Numbered from the stretch's first letter, positions 16,712 to 26,200 are shown. The stretch is DNA of 64,000 bases from CAIUMH01 sp963758555 (GCA_963758555.1 CAVWVW010000004.1:62001-126000); one strand, 5' to 3'. Notes: generated by a model from the letters alone, not told the origin. Numbers and translations are program-made.

Positions 16712-17760
16712 GCGAGCTGATCGCCATGAGCGCCGACGATCTCACCGAAGCGTGGCTTGCTGAGGTTCTCGGCACCACTGTTCGCTCGGTGAGCGCTGAG
16801 CGCATCGGCGCCGGCCAGACCTCGGCGACGTGTCGGCTCACGCTTGATGGGGACGGCCTGCCAGGCACCATGATCGCCAAGTTCGCTCAAGGAGATCTCG
16901 ATGCTCGCTTGCGCGTGGCTCTGGCTCATCGAACCGAGGTCGGCTTCTACCGACAGATGGCAGATCGAGTGTCCCTCACGACACCCACGTGTTGGCACAG
17001 CGCGCTCTCTGAGGACGCGAGCTCCTTCACCTTGCTCCTCGAGGACCTGAGCCCTCGTCAGATCGGCCGACAGGTCGATGGCTGCACTCCCGGCCAAGCA
17101 ATCGCAGGCGTCGAAGTCCTCGCTGCCCTCCACGCAAGCGGTTGGCGGGAGCCGGCGCTGCGTGCGCTGGACTTCTTCGTTCCTCTCACCGAGGAGCGTG
17201 CGAGCTTCCTCGGTGGTCTGGTGTCGCTCGCCACCGAGCAGTTCGTCGAGCGCTTTGCCGCGGTGCTCGACGAGAACGACGTCCTGACGCTTCGCCACGT
17301 CGCAAAGTCCATCGTCGACTTCCAACTCTGGGGATCGGATCGCTACTCGATCATCCACGGTGACTTCCGACTCGACAACCTGATGTTCGATGCCCTGACC
17401 AATGAGGTGGTCCCTGTTGATTGGCAGACCGTCACCGTCGCCAACCCGGGCCGCGACCTCGCGTACTTCCTCGGCACCTGTCTTCCCACTGAGGTGCGCG
17501 TCGAGCTCGAAGATGAGCTGGTCGCGAGCTATCACCGCTCCCTGCTCGACCAGGGCATTGAGGACGTTTCGCTGGAGGGCTGCTTCGATGCGTACCGGGT
17601 CGGGCTCTTTCACGGACCGATGATCACGGTGCTGGGCACGATGACCTCGGCGGCCGTGCTCGAACCGTCGGCCGCCGAGATGTTCTGCTCCATGGCCGCA
17701 CGCTCCTGTGCGGCGATGCGCTTCCACCACTCCTTTGATCTGCTCGAGGCCACGAGGTGA
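16708..17760 (+). CDS. phosphotransferase, EcKinase/APH-like fold
   Basis: A protein-kinase-fold small-molecule kinase of about 350 residues. IIHGDFRLDNLMFD near residue 215 is the catalytic HGDxxxxN loop. VPVDWQTVTVANPGRDLAYFLGT supplies the metal-binding DW motif in the form seen in ecdysteroid-kinase-like proteins. I chose ATG 16708, which overlaps the previous stop, over a TTG three codons earlier. The context suggests the phosphoryl acceptor is a hydroxylated acyl or terpenoid intermediate, but this is inference. Confidence 0.82.
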   Translation: MSELIAMSADDLTEAWLAEVLGTTVRSVSAERIGAGQTSATCRLTLDGDGLPGTMIAKFAQGDLDARLRVALAHRTEVGFYRQMADRVSLTTPTCWHSALSEDASSFTLLLEDLSPRQIGRQVDGCTPGQAIAGVEVLAALHASGWREPALRALDFFVPLTEERASFLGGLVSLATEQFVERFAAVLDENDVLTLRHVAKSIVDFQLWGSDRYSIIHGDFRLDNLMFDALTNEVVPVDWQTVTVANPGRDLAYFLGTCLPTEVRVELEDELVASYHRSLLDQGIEDVSLEGCFDAYRVGLFHGPMITVLGTMTSAAVLEPSAAEMFCSMAARSCAAMRFHHSFDLLEATR

Positions 17761-19322
17761 CCACAGTGCCCTACCCCGGTGAAGGCGAGCTCTACCCAGG
17801 CCACCGCGCCCAGGAGACCCCTCAGAAGACCGCTCTGATCAATGCGTCAACGGGAGAGACCCGCACCTACGAGGCCCTCGATGAGCTCGCCAACAGAATG
17901 TCCCACCTCTTGCGAGACAAGGGGCTCGAACCTGGGGACCACGTCTGCCTCTGGTTCGACAACGACATCGACTTCCCAGCCTTCTGGTGGGGGGCGCACT
18001 ACGCAGGATTGCACTTCACCCTGGTCAGCGCGCGCTTGACCGCAGGCGAGACGGCCTACATCGTCCACGACTCGGGTTCCACGGTGGTGTTGCTCGGAGC
18101 CCGGCAAGAAGCCGAAGCAGGCGAGGAGCTTCGAGCGCTGGTGGGCACCAGCGTGGTGTGCCTCGCTGACGTCCCTGGCCCTGAGGGTCTGCGGGCTGCG
18201 CTCGCCGGTGTGTCGCCGTCGCCGCTTGAAGCCCGCGTCGAGGGGCTGCCGATGCTCTACTCGTCTGGCACCACCGGATTTCCCAAGGCAGTCAAGCGTC
18301 CACTGACTGGTCAGCCGCTCGGCACGGCGACCACGGCAGCTCGGCTGGCTGGCCTCTTTGGGATGAGCAGCTCCGCTACCTACCTCTCACCCGCGCCGCT
18401 CTACCACGCTGCCCCCTATGGCTACCTCAGTGCGATCGTGGCCCTCGGGGGCACGGGCGTCATGATGGCTCGCTTCGATGCCGAGGGGTTCTTGGCGGCC
18501 ATCGAGCGCTACGGGGTCACCCATGCCCAGGTCGTCCCCACGATGTTCGTCCGTCTCCTCGCCCTCCCCCAAGAGGTTCGAGAGCGCTACGACCTGAGCA
18601 GCCTCCAAGCGGTCTTCCACGCGGCAGCGCCGTGCCCCGTGCCGGTCAAGCGCCAGATGATGGACTGGCTTGGGCCGATCATCTATGAGTACTACTCGGG
18701 CACCGAGGGCGTGGGCATGACCTTCTGCACGCCCGAAGACTGGCTGGCTCATCCGGGCACCGTCGGCAAGACGATGTTCTCAGAGCTGCACATCGTCGAC
18801 GAGAACGGTGACGAGCTGCCCGCAGGCCAAGACGGGCTCGTCTACTTCGCGGGGATGGGCACCTTTGAGTACCTCAACGACCCTGAGAAGACCAAAGCGT
18901 CGCACCACGAGCAAGGCTGGGCGACCTACGGCGACATCGGGCACGTCGACCAAGAGGGCTTCTTGTACCTCACCGATCGGCGCTCCGATCTCATCTTGGT
19001 GGGCGGGGTAAACGTGTATCCCCAAGAAGCCGAGAACCTCCTCATCTCCCATCCGAAGGTTCTCGACGCCGCCGTGTTCGGCATTCCTCACCCTGAGTTC
19101 GGCGAGGAGGTCAAGGCCGTGGTCCAGGTGGTGCCCGGGATCGAGCCGAGCGAAGCACTTGAGGCGGAACTCCTCGACTTCTGTCACCAGAGCCTGGCCG
19201 GGATCAAGTGCCCACGCTCGATCGACTTCCGAGCCGAGCTGCCCCGCGAGCCAAACGGCAAGCTGCTCAAGCGCCTGCTGCGCGACGAGTACAGAGCGAC
19301 AGCCGAAGGAGCCAGCTCATGA
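17757..19322 (+). CDS. acyl-CoA synthetase (FadD4-like)
   Basis: A 521-residue ANL ligase. The P-loop motif reads MLYSSGTTGFPKAVKRPL (about residue 167), the aromatic/adenylate motif YEYYSGTEG, and the hinge and C-terminal domain include YLTDRRSDLILVGGVNVYPQE and the catalytic Lys region EPNGKLLKRLL. The PKAVKRPL wording is characteristic of mycobacterial FadD4-type enzymes. The GTG start at 17757 overlaps the kinase stop. It is the second CoA ligase of this operon, implying activation of a second acid or of a cleavage product. Confidence 0.9.
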   Translation: MTTVPYPGEGELYPGHRAQETPQKTALINASTGETRTYEALDELANRMSHLLRDKGLEPGDHVCLWFDNDIDFPAFWWGAHYAGLHFTLVSARLTAGETAYIVHDSGSTVVLLGARQEAEAGEELRALVGTSVVCLADVPGPEGLRAALAGVSPSPLEARVEGLPMLYSSGTTGFPKAVKRPLTGQPLGTATTAARLAGLFGMSSSATYLSPAPLYHAAPYGYLSAIVALGGTGVMMARFDAEGFLAAIERYGVTHAQVVPTMFVRLLALPQEVRERYDLSSLQAVFHAAAPCPVPVKRQMMDWLGPIIYEYYSGTEGVGMTFCTPEDWLAHPGTVGKTMFSELHIVDENGDELPAGQDGLVYFAGMGTFEYLNDPEKTKASHHEQGWATYGDIGHVDQEGFLYLTDRRSDLILVGGVNVYPQEAENLLISHPKVLDAAVFGIPHPEFGEEVKAVVQVVPGIEPSEALEAELLDFCHQSLAGIKCPRSIDFRAELPREPNGKLLKRLLRDEYRATAEGASS

Positions 19323-20116
19323 GCCCACGGGATCTCGAGGGAAAGACAGTGGTCGTCACAGGGGCTGCCTCGGGCATCGGCGCAGCGGTGGCCGACCTGG
19401 CTCGAAGGCAAGGTGGCTCCGTCATCGGCCTCGATCTCGACACCTCGACCGGCTGCCGCGAGCTCGATCTCAGCGACGAGGCCTCCATCGACGCGGCTCT
19501 AGGGATGCTCCCCGAGACGATCGACGTGCTCTGCAACGTGGCCGGGGTGCCCGGCACACGACCCGATCAGCTCGTCCTCGCGGTGAACCTCTTAGGCCTC
19601 CGCCATCTCACCCTTGGGCTCAGAGAGCGCCTCGTCGGCGGCAGCGTCGTGAACGTGGCGTCGACCGCAGGAAGCCAGTGGCCCTCGATGCTCGAGGCGA
19701 TCAACGACCTGCTGGCGACGAGGTCGATGGGCGAGGGTGCAGCGTGGCTGGATGGCCACACCCTCGAGATGGACGCCTACAACTTCTCCAAGGCGGCCCT
19801 GATCGTGTGGACGATGCGCACAGCGTGGGAGTGGCGACACGACGGCCCTCGGCTCAACTGCGTGAGCCCCGGGGCGGTCGACACGCCGATCTTGGGCGAT
19901 TTCCACACGTCGATGGGCCCGATCTTGGGCGCGGTCTCCGCTCTGGTCGGACGAGACGGGCGACCCGAGGACATCGCTCCGGCGGTCTGCTTCCTCGCCA
20001 GCTCGAAGAGCACCTGGATCAACGGCGTGAACCTGGTCACCGACGGAGGGTTCGCCGGTGGCATGGCAAGTGGGGCGGTCGACGTGGCCTCCCTTTTAGG
20101 AGGAGGAGCCTCATGA
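19319..20116 (+). CDS. short-chain dehydrogenase/reductase (3-alpha-HSD / coniferyl alcohol DH-like)
   Basis: A 265-residue classical SDR. The nucleotide-binding motif is VVVTGAASGIGAAV (about residue 11), the structural NAG equivalent is CNVAGVPG, and the active-site Tyr-Lys is YNFSKAAL near residue 156. The short first half, where the strand after GLDLD leads straight to ELDLSDE, and the long insert before the catalytic Tyr resemble the 3-alpha-hydroxysteroid dehydrogenase/coniferyl alcohol dehydrogenase subgroup. It overlaps the ligase (ATGA) and the aldehyde dehydrogenase. Confidence 0.87.
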   Translation: MSPRDLEGKTVVVTGAASGIGAAVADLARRQGGSVIGLDLDTSTGCRELDLSDEASIDAALGMLPETIDVLCNVAGVPGTRPDQLVLAVNLLGLRHLTLGLRERLVGGSVVNVASTAGSQWPSMLEAINDLLATRSMGEGAAWLDGHTLEMDAYNFSKAALIVWTMRTAWEWRHDGPRLNCVSPGAVDTPILGDFHTSMGPILGAVSALVGRDGRPEDIAPAVCFLASSKSTWINGVNLVTDGGFAGGMASGAVDVASLLGGGAS

Positions 20117-21528
20117 CCGACCAAGCGATGCTCATCGAAGGCAGGCGATGGGATACCGCGTCGAGCTTTGACGTGACCAACCCGGCCACCGAAGGCCGAG
20201 CCGGACAAGCTCCTGACGCGACCAAAGACGACTTGGACGCGGCGATGGCAGCAGCCCAGCGCGCCTTCGCATCGTGGTCGAGCGACGAAGACCGGCGCCG
20301 CTCGCTGCTGCGTGAGGCGGCCGCCGCGCTCACAGGCGCCGCCGAGCAGCTTGGTGCGATCCTGTGCACCGAGAGCGGTCACCCCTTGGCCCACGCGGTT
20401 ATGGAGGTCTATGGAGCGTCGCACTGGTTCTCGTACTACGCCGACCTCGAGGTCCCCGCCGAGACCATCGCGCTCAGCGCCACCACGATCGCCGAGGTGC
20501 GGCGTCGCCCCCTTGGCGTCATCGCCGCGATCACCCCGTGGAACTACCCGCTGGCCCTCGCCTCGTGGAAGCTCGCCCCGGCGCTTCGAGCCGGCAACAC
20601 GGTGGTGCTCAAGCCCTCCCCCTTCACTCCCCTCGCCACCTTGGCGATGGGCGAGGTCCTCGCCGCGGTCTTCCCTCCAGGCGTGCTCAACGTGCTCTCC
20701 GGTGGCGATGAGCTCGGCGCCTGGATGACCGCGCACCCGATCCCTCGGAAGGTCTCGTTCACCGGCTCGGTCGCGGGCGGTCGCTCCGTCGCCCTCTCTG
20801 CCGCAGCGGACCTCAAGCGGGTGACCTTGGAGCTCGGGGGCAACGATGCCGCCATCATCCTTGATGATGCCGATCTCGAGGAGGTGGCCGACGGGGTCTT
20901 CAAGGGGGCCTTCGCCAACTCTGGCCAGGTCTGCTCGGCGATCAAGCGCGTCTACGCACCGAGAGACCGCTACGACGAGCTCGTCGAAGCCTTGGCCGCT
21001 CGAGCGAAGGCCGCTGTCATGGGTGATCCACTCGATGAGGGCACCGAGCTTGGACCCTTGAGCACCAAGCCGCAATACGACAGGGTGCTCGGACTCCTGG
21101 GCGACGCCCTCGACCGCGGCGCGGTGGCGGCCTCGGGTGGAGCGGCGAGGAGCGGCGCGGGGTACTTCATCGAGCCGACCATCCTGCGAGACCTGAGCGA
21201 GGGCACGGCGCTGGTGGACGAAGAGCAGTTCGGCCCGGTGCTACCTGTGCTGGCCTACGACCGCGTCGAGGACGCCGTGGCCAGGGCCAACGACACGATG
21301 TTCGGCCTTGGCGGCTCGGTGTGGTCGGGCGATCCTGAGCGCGCCGCCGAGGTGGCCGGACGACTCGAGTGTGGCACCGCTTGGGTCAACACCCACCTGG
21401 CGCTGTCTCCCCTGCAGCCCTTCGGAGGCTTCAAGTGGAGCGGGATCGGTGTCGAGAACGGACCGTGGGGCTTGGCCAGCTTCAGCGAGATCCAGATCCT
21501 GCACCGACCTGTCAGCGAAGCCGGATGA
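20113..21528 (+). CDS. NAD(P)-dependent aldehyde dehydrogenase
   Basis: Oxidises an aldehyde to the acid; 471 residues. The motifs are ITPWNYPLALASWKLAPAL (about residue 138), FTGSVAGGR, LELGGND with the general-base Glu, and FANSGQVCSAIKR with the catalytic Cys near residue 278. PFGGFKWSGIG closes the family pattern. The start ATG 20113 has a strong AGGAGGAG ribosome site and overlaps the previous stop. Between an SDR and CoA ligases, it probably completes alcohol-to-aldehyde-to-acid oxidation of a side chain made available by the P450. Confidence 0.92.
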   Translation: MTDQAMLIEGRRWDTASSFDVTNPATEGRAGQAPDATKDDLDAAMAAAQRAFASWSSDEDRRRSLLREAAAALTGAAEQLGAILCTESGHPLAHAVMEVYGASHWFSYYADLEVPAETIALSATTIAEVRRRPLGVIAAITPWNYPLALASWKLAPALRAGNTVVLKPSPFTPLATLAMGEVLAAVFPPGVLNVLSGGDELGAWMTAHPIPRKVSFTGSVAGGRSVALSAAADLKRVTLELGGNDAAIILDDADLEEVADGVFKGAFANSGQVCSAIKRVYAPRDRYDELVEALAARAKAAVMGDPLDEGTELGPLSTKPQYDRVLGLLGDALDRGAVAASGGAARSGAGYFIEPTILRDLSEGTALVDEEQFGPVLPVLAYDRVEDAVARANDTMFGLGGSVWSGDPERAAEVAGRLECGTAWVNTHLALSPLQPFGGFKWSGIGVENGPWGLASFSEIQILHRPVSEAG

Positions 21529-22094
21529 CGGGCGGAACCCCTCGGTTCCTGGCTGGGCTCTCGACGGTGGCACGTCGACTCTCCGAGGAGACCGACGACG
21601 ACGCGACTTTGATGATCCGCCTCTTTTGGGAGCGACTCGTCGGCGAGACCCTAGGCGACGTCGATCGGACGCTCGCGGTCGTCTCGGAGGACTTCGTCCT
21701 AACCACCACGCAGCCCAACACAGCGCAGAGCACGGCAGACAAGGCCGACCTCGAGCGATCAGCCGAACGCCTGTCGTCCATGGTCGGACACATGCTCATG
21801 TGGTTCGACTTCGACGAGATCGTGGCGGGGCACGGTTCGCTGGCCGTCTTCGGGACGATGCACACCTCCTTCGCAGCGGCCTACGCGGTCGCCAACCTGG
21901 GACAACCCGCCGACGCAACAGGCGGAGCCTTCAGCTCGACGTCGACCATCAGCATCCTGTGTCGCTTCGAGGGCGGCCTCATGAGCCGAGAGGACGTCAT
22001 GCTCATCCCTGACACGGCTGGGCTGAGCCACGACCCTGCGTTCGAGCTACCCGACCTCGAGGGGCTCACCAGCGCTCTCGCCACACTCGGCTGA
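21525..22094 (+). CDS. SnoaL/NTF2-like protein
   Basis: A 189-residue protein from the ATG that overlaps the aldehyde dehydrogenase stop. A cone-shaped NTF2-like fold is suggested by RLFWERLVGETLGDVDRTLAVVSEDFVLTT, the SSTSTISILCRFEGGLMSREDVML strands and the general length. Such proteins act as small hydratases, isomerases or Baeyer-Villiger accessory subunits, or only bind ligand. No catalytic residues can be assigned by eye. Its position in the operon supports a role in the pathway. Confidence 0.65.
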   Translation: MTGGTPRFLAGLSTVARRLSEETDDDATLMIRLFWERLVGETLGDVDRTLAVVSEDFVLTTTQPNTAQSTADKADLERSAERLSSMVGHMLMWFDFDEIVAGHGSLAVFGTMHTSFAAAYAVANLGQPADATGGAFSSTSTISILCRFEGGLMSREDVMLIPDTAGLSHDPAFELPDLEGLTSALATLG

Positions 22095-22118
22095 GCAGAG
22101 AGCCACCAAGGAGAGACC

Positions 22119-22889
22119 ATGGACGTCCGAAACTGCGCTGCGCTCATCTCAGGAGGTGCCTCTGGACTTGGGGCTGCCACCGCCACAGCGCTCGCCCACG
22201 CCGGCGCGCGCGTCACGATCGCCGACCTCAACGACGAGGCCGGCACAGCTCTGGCCGCCGCTCTCGGCGGGACCTTTGTCAAGACCGACGTCTCCGAAGA
22301 GGGAGACGTCGAAGAAGCCGTGGCGATCGCCAGCGCTGATCCGGCCTCGCCGCTGCGCGTCGCGGTGAGCTGTGCAGGGATCGGCTTCGCCGGAAGGATC
22401 ATCAGCCGCGATGGCGTACCGCACCCGCTGGACGTCTTCCGCCGGCTGCTTGAGGTCAACGTGATCGGGACCTTCAACGTGATGCGCTTCGCCGCCTCGG
22501 TCATCGCTCAGGCCCCTGAGCTCGCGCCCGATGGAGAGCGCGGCGTGATCGTCAACACCGCCTCGGTCGCAGCCCTCGAAGGCCAAGTGGGACAAGTGGC
22601 TTACTCGGCGGCCAAAGGAGGGATCACGGCGATGACCTTGCCGGTGGCCAGAGACCTCTCGGTCAGCGGCATCCGAGTCTGTGCGATCGTGCCGGGCACC
22701 ATGGACACGCCGCTGTTCGTTCGAGCCTCCGAAGAGATGAAGGCGGGTCTCGCCAAGGACGTCCTGTTCCCACATCGGATGGGCCAAGCGGACGAATATG
22801 CCGAGCTCGTGATGGCCATTGTCAAGATCCCCTATCTGAACGCCGAAGTGCTCCGCTTAGATGGCGGCATCAGGATGGCAGCGAAGTAG
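22119..22889 (+). CDS. SDR, 3-hydroxyacyl-CoA dehydrogenase (HSD17B10-like)
   Basis: A 256-residue SDR with SGGASGLGAATATALAHAGA (glycine motif, about residue 11), SCAGIGFAGRI and active-site YSAAKGGITAMTLPVARDLS near residue 163. The wording GQVGQVAYSAAKGGI and NVIGTFNVMRFAA fits the type-10 hydroxysteroid/3-hydroxyacyl-CoA dehydrogenase subgroup, which would perform the third step of beta-oxidation. An AAGGAGAG ribosome site precedes the ATG. Only five bases separate it from the next gene. Confidence 0.87.
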   Translation: MDVRNCAALISGGASGLGAATATALAHAGARVTIADLNDEAGTALAAALGGTFVKTDVSEEGDVEEAVAIASADPASPLRVAVSCAGIGFAGRIISRDGVPHPLDVFRRLLEVNVIGTFNVMRFAASVIAQAPELAPDGERGVIVNTASVAALEGQVGQVAYSAAKGGITAMTLPVARDLSVSGIRVCAIVPGTMDTPLFVRASEEMKAGLAKDVLFPHRMGQADEYAELVMAIVKIPYLNAEVLRLDGGIRMAAK

Positions 22890-22894
22890 GCGCG

Positions 22895-23989
22895 ATGAGC
22901 GAGACCAGCGAAGCGAAGGAGCGAAAGATCCGGCTCGAAGCGTGGGTCGCCGAGCAGCTACCACCATCTCATGGCGTGCGGATCGAAGGCTTGAGCAAGG
23001 TGCAGATGGGTCATTCAGCCGAGACCTTCACCTGCACCATCGTGTGGTCTGAGAGCGACCAGACGATCGGCATCGACACCGTCTTCCGACTGCGCCCGCC
23101 GTTCCCGGGCCTGCTCGAGCCCTACGACTTCGAGCTGCAGTTCAAGATCCTCCGCGCCCTGGAGGCGACGCCCGTGCGGTCGCCTCGCGTGCTCTGGCTT
23201 GAGCCCACGGGCGAGGTCCTCGGCCAGGAGTTCTACGTCATGGAGCAGCTCGGTGGCACCGTCTACGAGCGAGGGCTCCCCGACGAGCTCAAGCGCGATC
23301 CCCAACAAGTCGACCGCATGTGCCGGAGCCTCGTCGAGGCGATCGCTTCGATCCACAACGTTCGACCAGACACCGCCGACCTGAGCTTCATCGAGGCTGA
23401 GGACCAGGTCGACAAAGAGCTCGCCCATTGGAGTGCCGAGATGGAGCGAGTGAAGAAAGGTCCCCTGCCTGCCCTCGAGCGACTCCGCGAGGAGCTTGTG
23501 ACCACAAAGCCCCCCTCGCCCGGGATCATCACCTTGGTCCACGGCGATCCGAAGCCAGGCAACTTCGCCTTCAATGCGCGCGGCGAGGTCACGGCGGTCT
23601 TCGACTGGGAGATGGCCAGGGTGGGCAACCCTCTGACGGATATCGGCTGGGCTGAGGTCAACTGGGCGACGCCAAGCGCTTTCACCATGCTGCCAGGCGC
23701 TCTCAACGCCGACGAGTTCGTCGACTACTACCAAGAGCTCACGGGCATCAAGGTGATCGACCGGGCGTGGTATCGAGCCTTCCAGGGCTTCAAGATCGCC
23801 GTGATCCTCTTGGTGGGAGCGATGCTCTACGACCAAGGTGCCATCGGCGACGCTCGGATGGCTCTCATGGGCCTGGCGGTACCTCAGTACACCGACGCCG
23901 CCCTGAGAGCGCTCGGCATCGAAGAGGCGCTCGACTCAGGCCAGGTGACACCAGACGCAGAGAAGATGGCTCTCCTGAGGGCCAGCTGA
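22895..23989 (+). CDS. phosphotransferase family protein (ACAD10/11 kinase- and LvaA-like)
   Basis: A 364-residue kinase-fold protein. LVHGDPKPGNFAF near residue 210 is the catalytic loop, followed by AVFDWEMARVGNPLTDIGWAE with the metal-binding Asp. The DWExxxxGxPxxDIGW form is that of the N-terminal kinase domain of ACAD10/ACAD11 and of Pseudomonas LvaA, which phosphorylate 4-hydroxyacyl-CoA. It is a close paralogue of the gene at 55181-56290: both share QLGHSAET or QMGHSAET near the start and WYRAFQxFKxAVI near the end. The substrate is inferred only. Confidence 0.85.
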   Translation: MSETSEAKERKIRLEAWVAEQLPPSHGVRIEGLSKVQMGHSAETFTCTIVWSESDQTIGIDTVFRLRPPFPGLLEPYDFELQFKILRALEATPVRSPRVLWLEPTGEVLGQEFYVMEQLGGTVYERGLPDELKRDPQQVDRMCRSLVEAIASIHNVRPDTADLSFIEAEDQVDKELAHWSAEMERVKKGPLPALERLREELVTTKPPSPGIITLVHGDPKPGNFAFNARGEVTAVFDWEMARVGNPLTDIGWAEVNWATPSAFTMLPGALNADEFVDYYQELTGIKVIDRAWYRAFQGFKIAVILLVGAMLYDQGAIGDARMALMGLAVPQYTDAALRALGIEEALDSGQVTPDAEKMALLRAS

Positions 23990-24042
23990 TGCCAAGAGAA
24001 CCATCAGGAGAACCACAACGAGGGAAGGCAGCACACTCATGA
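23989..24042 (+). CDS. 17-codon bridging reading frame
   Basis: MPREPSGEPQRGKAAHS begins in a TGATG overlap with the kinase stop and ends in an ATGA overlap with the next SDR. The purine-rich interior (GAGGGAAGG) is the ribosome site of the SDR. It resembles the bridges at 15591 and 42679. It may act only in translational coupling. Confidence 0.3.
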   Translation: MPREPSGEPQRGKAAHS

Positions 24043-24857
24043 GCGAGCTCAACGGCAAGTCGATCGTCGTCACTGGGGGCGGCACCGGCATCGGTGCGGC
24101 ATGCGCACTCGATGCGGCACGCAAGGGCGCCACGGTGACGATCTGCGGTCGGCGAGAGGACGCCCTCGCCGGCACGGTCGGCGCAGCCACCTCAGAAGGC
24201 CTCGTCATCCGATCCTTGACAGCTGACGTCACCGACGAGGACTCGGTGCGCCACCTGTTGGTGTCGACCTTCGAAGCGACGGGTCGGCTGGACGGCGTGG
24301 TCGCCAACGCAGGGGGCGGGGGACCGCTCGCGCCACTTCATCTCCAGGACGTCGAGGAGTTCCAGCGAGTCCTCTCCCTCAACGTGGTGGGAACGTTGCT
24401 GCTCGTCAAGCACGCCGCTGGGTTGCTGCGCTCTTCCGGGGGTGGTTCCTTCGTGGGGATGTCGTCCTTGGCTGGCTCAGTGACCCATCCCTATTTTGGC
24501 GCCTACACGGTCGCCAAGGCCGGCATCGACCACCTCATGCGCAACGCTGCCGACGAGTACGGCGTTCACAAGATCCGGTTCAACTCGGTGAGGCCCGGCT
24601 TCATCACCACGGAGATCATGCAGGGCCTCCAACCAGGATCGGCCATCTACGACAGCTACATCGACAACACACCGATGCGTGACGTAGGCGAGCCTGAAGA
24701 CGTGGCCAAGCTTTGCTCGTTCCTGCTCTCCGACGATGCCAAGTGGATCACCGGGCAGTCCATCGCCGTCGACGGGGGCAATGAGCTCCGGAGCGGTCCG
24801 GACTACGGAGTCTCGGTCCGGAGTCGCTTCAGCCCCGAGGAGCTGCTGGAGGGCTGA
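24039..24857 (+). CDS. SDR family oxidoreductase
   Basis: A 272-residue classical SDR: VVTGGGTGIGAACALDAARKGA (about residue 10), VANAGGGGPLAPL, active-site YTVAKAGIDHLMRNAADEYG near residue 160, and ITGQSIAVDGG near the end. The last gene of the plus-strand operon, it converges on a P450. The reaction is probably oxidation or reduction of a hydroxyl/keto group on an acyl-CoA or terpenoid; nothing in the sequence fixes the substrate. Confidence 0.87.
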   Translation: MSELNGKSIVVTGGGTGIGAACALDAARKGATVTICGRREDALAGTVGAATSEGLVIRSLTADVTDEDSVRHLLVSTFEATGRLDGVVANAGGGGPLAPLHLQDVEEFQRVLSLNVVGTLLLVKHAAGLLRSSGGGSFVGMSSLAGSVTHPYFGAYTVAKAGIDHLMRNAADEYGVHKIRFNSVRPGFITTEIMQGLQPGSAIYDSYIDNTPMRDVGEPEDVAKLCSFLLSDDAKWITGQSIAVDGGNELRSGPDYGVSVRSRFSPEELLEG

Positions 24858-24881
24858 GGTGGAAGTCCGATGCGCCTCAGC
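24853..24881. terminator. hairpin between convergent SDR and P450 genes
   Basis: GCTGAGG (24853-24859) pairs with CCTCAGC (24875-24881) across a 15-base loop; the stem includes parts of both stop regions. No T-run follows. Position between convergent ends supports a shared terminator. Confidence 0.4.
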
Positions 24882-26076
24882 TCGGCGTGAAGCTGATCCG
24901 GATCTTGTCGTAGGCCCTGGCGAAGGTGGCGGCGAGGATCTGGGGTTCCTCCGGGTCGACGAGCTGCCAGTCCGGCATCCGAGAGAACAGCTCTTCGAAC
25001 ATGACCTTGATCTCGAGTCGAGCGAGGTGCGCTCCGAGGCAGAAGTGCGTGCCGAATCCGAACGCCACGTGCCGGTTGTTCGATCGCGTCACGTCGAGCA
25101 CGTCAGGATCGTCGAAGGCACGGGGGTCACGATTCGCAGACGGGTAGAGGAGAAGGAGCTCGTCTCCTTCTTTGAGCTCCTGGCCCTCCAGCTCGTGAGC
25201 ATGGGTCACGGTGCGACTCATGTTGAGGACGGGCGAGACCCAGCGGATGAACTCATCGACCGCCGGACCGCCCAGCAGCTCGGGATGGTCGATGAGCAGC
25301 TGGCGCTGCTTGGGCTGCAGCGCGAGCTCCCGGATCATTGAGCCGATGACGGTCCTTGTCGTCTCTGCTCCCCCGTCCAAGACGAGCAGCGTCTCCTCCA
25401 GCACCTTCTTCGTGCTCCAGCCTTGGTCCACTGCCCACTTCGAGACGAGATCGTTCGCTGGCTCCACCCGACGTCGCTCGATCAGCTCCGTGGTCAGCTG
25501 CGTGAACTCCTGCATCACGGGCACCAGGTCGGGATGGATGACATGAGGCGGTCCCTCCGGATCGGTGAGACCCGCCAGGTACATCACCTCTCCTGACCAC
25601 CGTCGAACGAGTGGCCACATCTCACGCGGATAGCCGAGAAGGTCGCCGATCATCATGGCGGGGAGTCGAGAGGCGATCGCGTCGATGGCTTCACACTCGC
25701 CCAGGGGCGTCACCTCATCGAGGATCTCGGTGACGATCGAACGGATATGTGCTTCGTGCTCGCGGACACCGCGAGGACTGAAGAGCGGCGCCACGATCTT
25801 GCGCTGTCGCTGATGCTCGGGCTCGTCGAGGTTGATCATCGACTCGTCGGCGCGCTGGTCGACGTGGGGCCGAGAGCCGGGGAAGGACGAGTAGAGAGCC
25901 CCGTTCTTCTCGATGGCCATGACGTCCGCGTAGCGCGAGATCCCCCAGAGTCGCTGGACGGGATCCCAATGGACGGGCGCTTCATCACGAAGCCACTCAT
26001 ACGCGCTCCACGGATCGACGTAGAACTCTGGATCGAGCAGGTTTATCCTCGGGGTGGTTTCCACAGAGCTCCTCAT
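24877..26076 (-). CDS. cytochrome P450
   Basis: A soluble bacterial P450 of about 399 residues. The I-helix is LVLDGGAETTRTVIGSM (usual Thr present), the ExxR region precedes VSPVLNMSRTVTH, and the heme loop is HVAFGFGTHFCLGAHLARLE. I set the start at ATG 26076. A GTG 12 bases further in, preceded by AGGAG, has the better ribosome site, and an ATG 21 bases upstream is also open. It shares a divergent promoter with the lipocalin-like gene at 26201, which carries a candidate operator. Confidence 0.9.
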   Translation of the reverse strand: MRSSVETTPRINLLDPEFYVDPWSAYEWLRDEAPVHWDPVQRLWGISRYADVMAIEKNGALYSSFPGSRPHVDQRADESMINLDEPEHQRQRKIVAPLFSPRGVREHEAHIRSIVTEILDEVTPLGECEAIDAIASRLPAMMIGDLLGYPREMWPLVRRWSGEVMYLAGLTDPEGPPHVIHPDLVPVMQEFTQLTTELIERRRVEPANDLVSKWAVDQGWSTKKVLEETLLVLDGGAETTRTVIGSMIRELALQPKQRQLLIDHPELLGGPAVDEFIRWVSPVLNMSRTVTHAHELEGQELKEGDELLLLYPSANRDPRAFDDPDVLDVTRSNNRHVAFGFGTHFCLGAHLARLEIKVMFEELFSRMPDWQLVDPEEPQILAATFARAYDKIRISFTPS

Positions 26077-26128
26077 CAGACGAGCCCCACCGTACAAGTG
26101 GCGGGGAGGGCGCGCCTTGCTAACAACG

Positions 26129-26144
26129 TTGATTTTGATGTCGA
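26129..26144. promoter_or_regulatory. candidate operator, TYGAY-N6-GTCRA family
   Basis: TTGATTTTGATGTCGA lies between divergent starts at 26076 and 26201. A second partial inverted repeat, ATGTC-N6-GACAT (26138-26153), overlaps it. ACGTTGATTT here is identical to the sequence at 50772-50781. Confidence 0.5.
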
Positions 26145-26200
26145 TTCTGACATTGATTGGGCGTCTGATCTAGTCTCAGTCTGCTCAGGAGGGGACCGCT

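Noticed and set aside
16363..17730. Minus-strand frame of 455 codons
   Set aside because: It is antisense to the LLM and kinase genes, both with clear motifs.
19777..21075. Minus-strand frame of 432 codons
   Set aside because: It is antisense to the aldehyde dehydrogenase and SDR genes, with biased composition and no motif.
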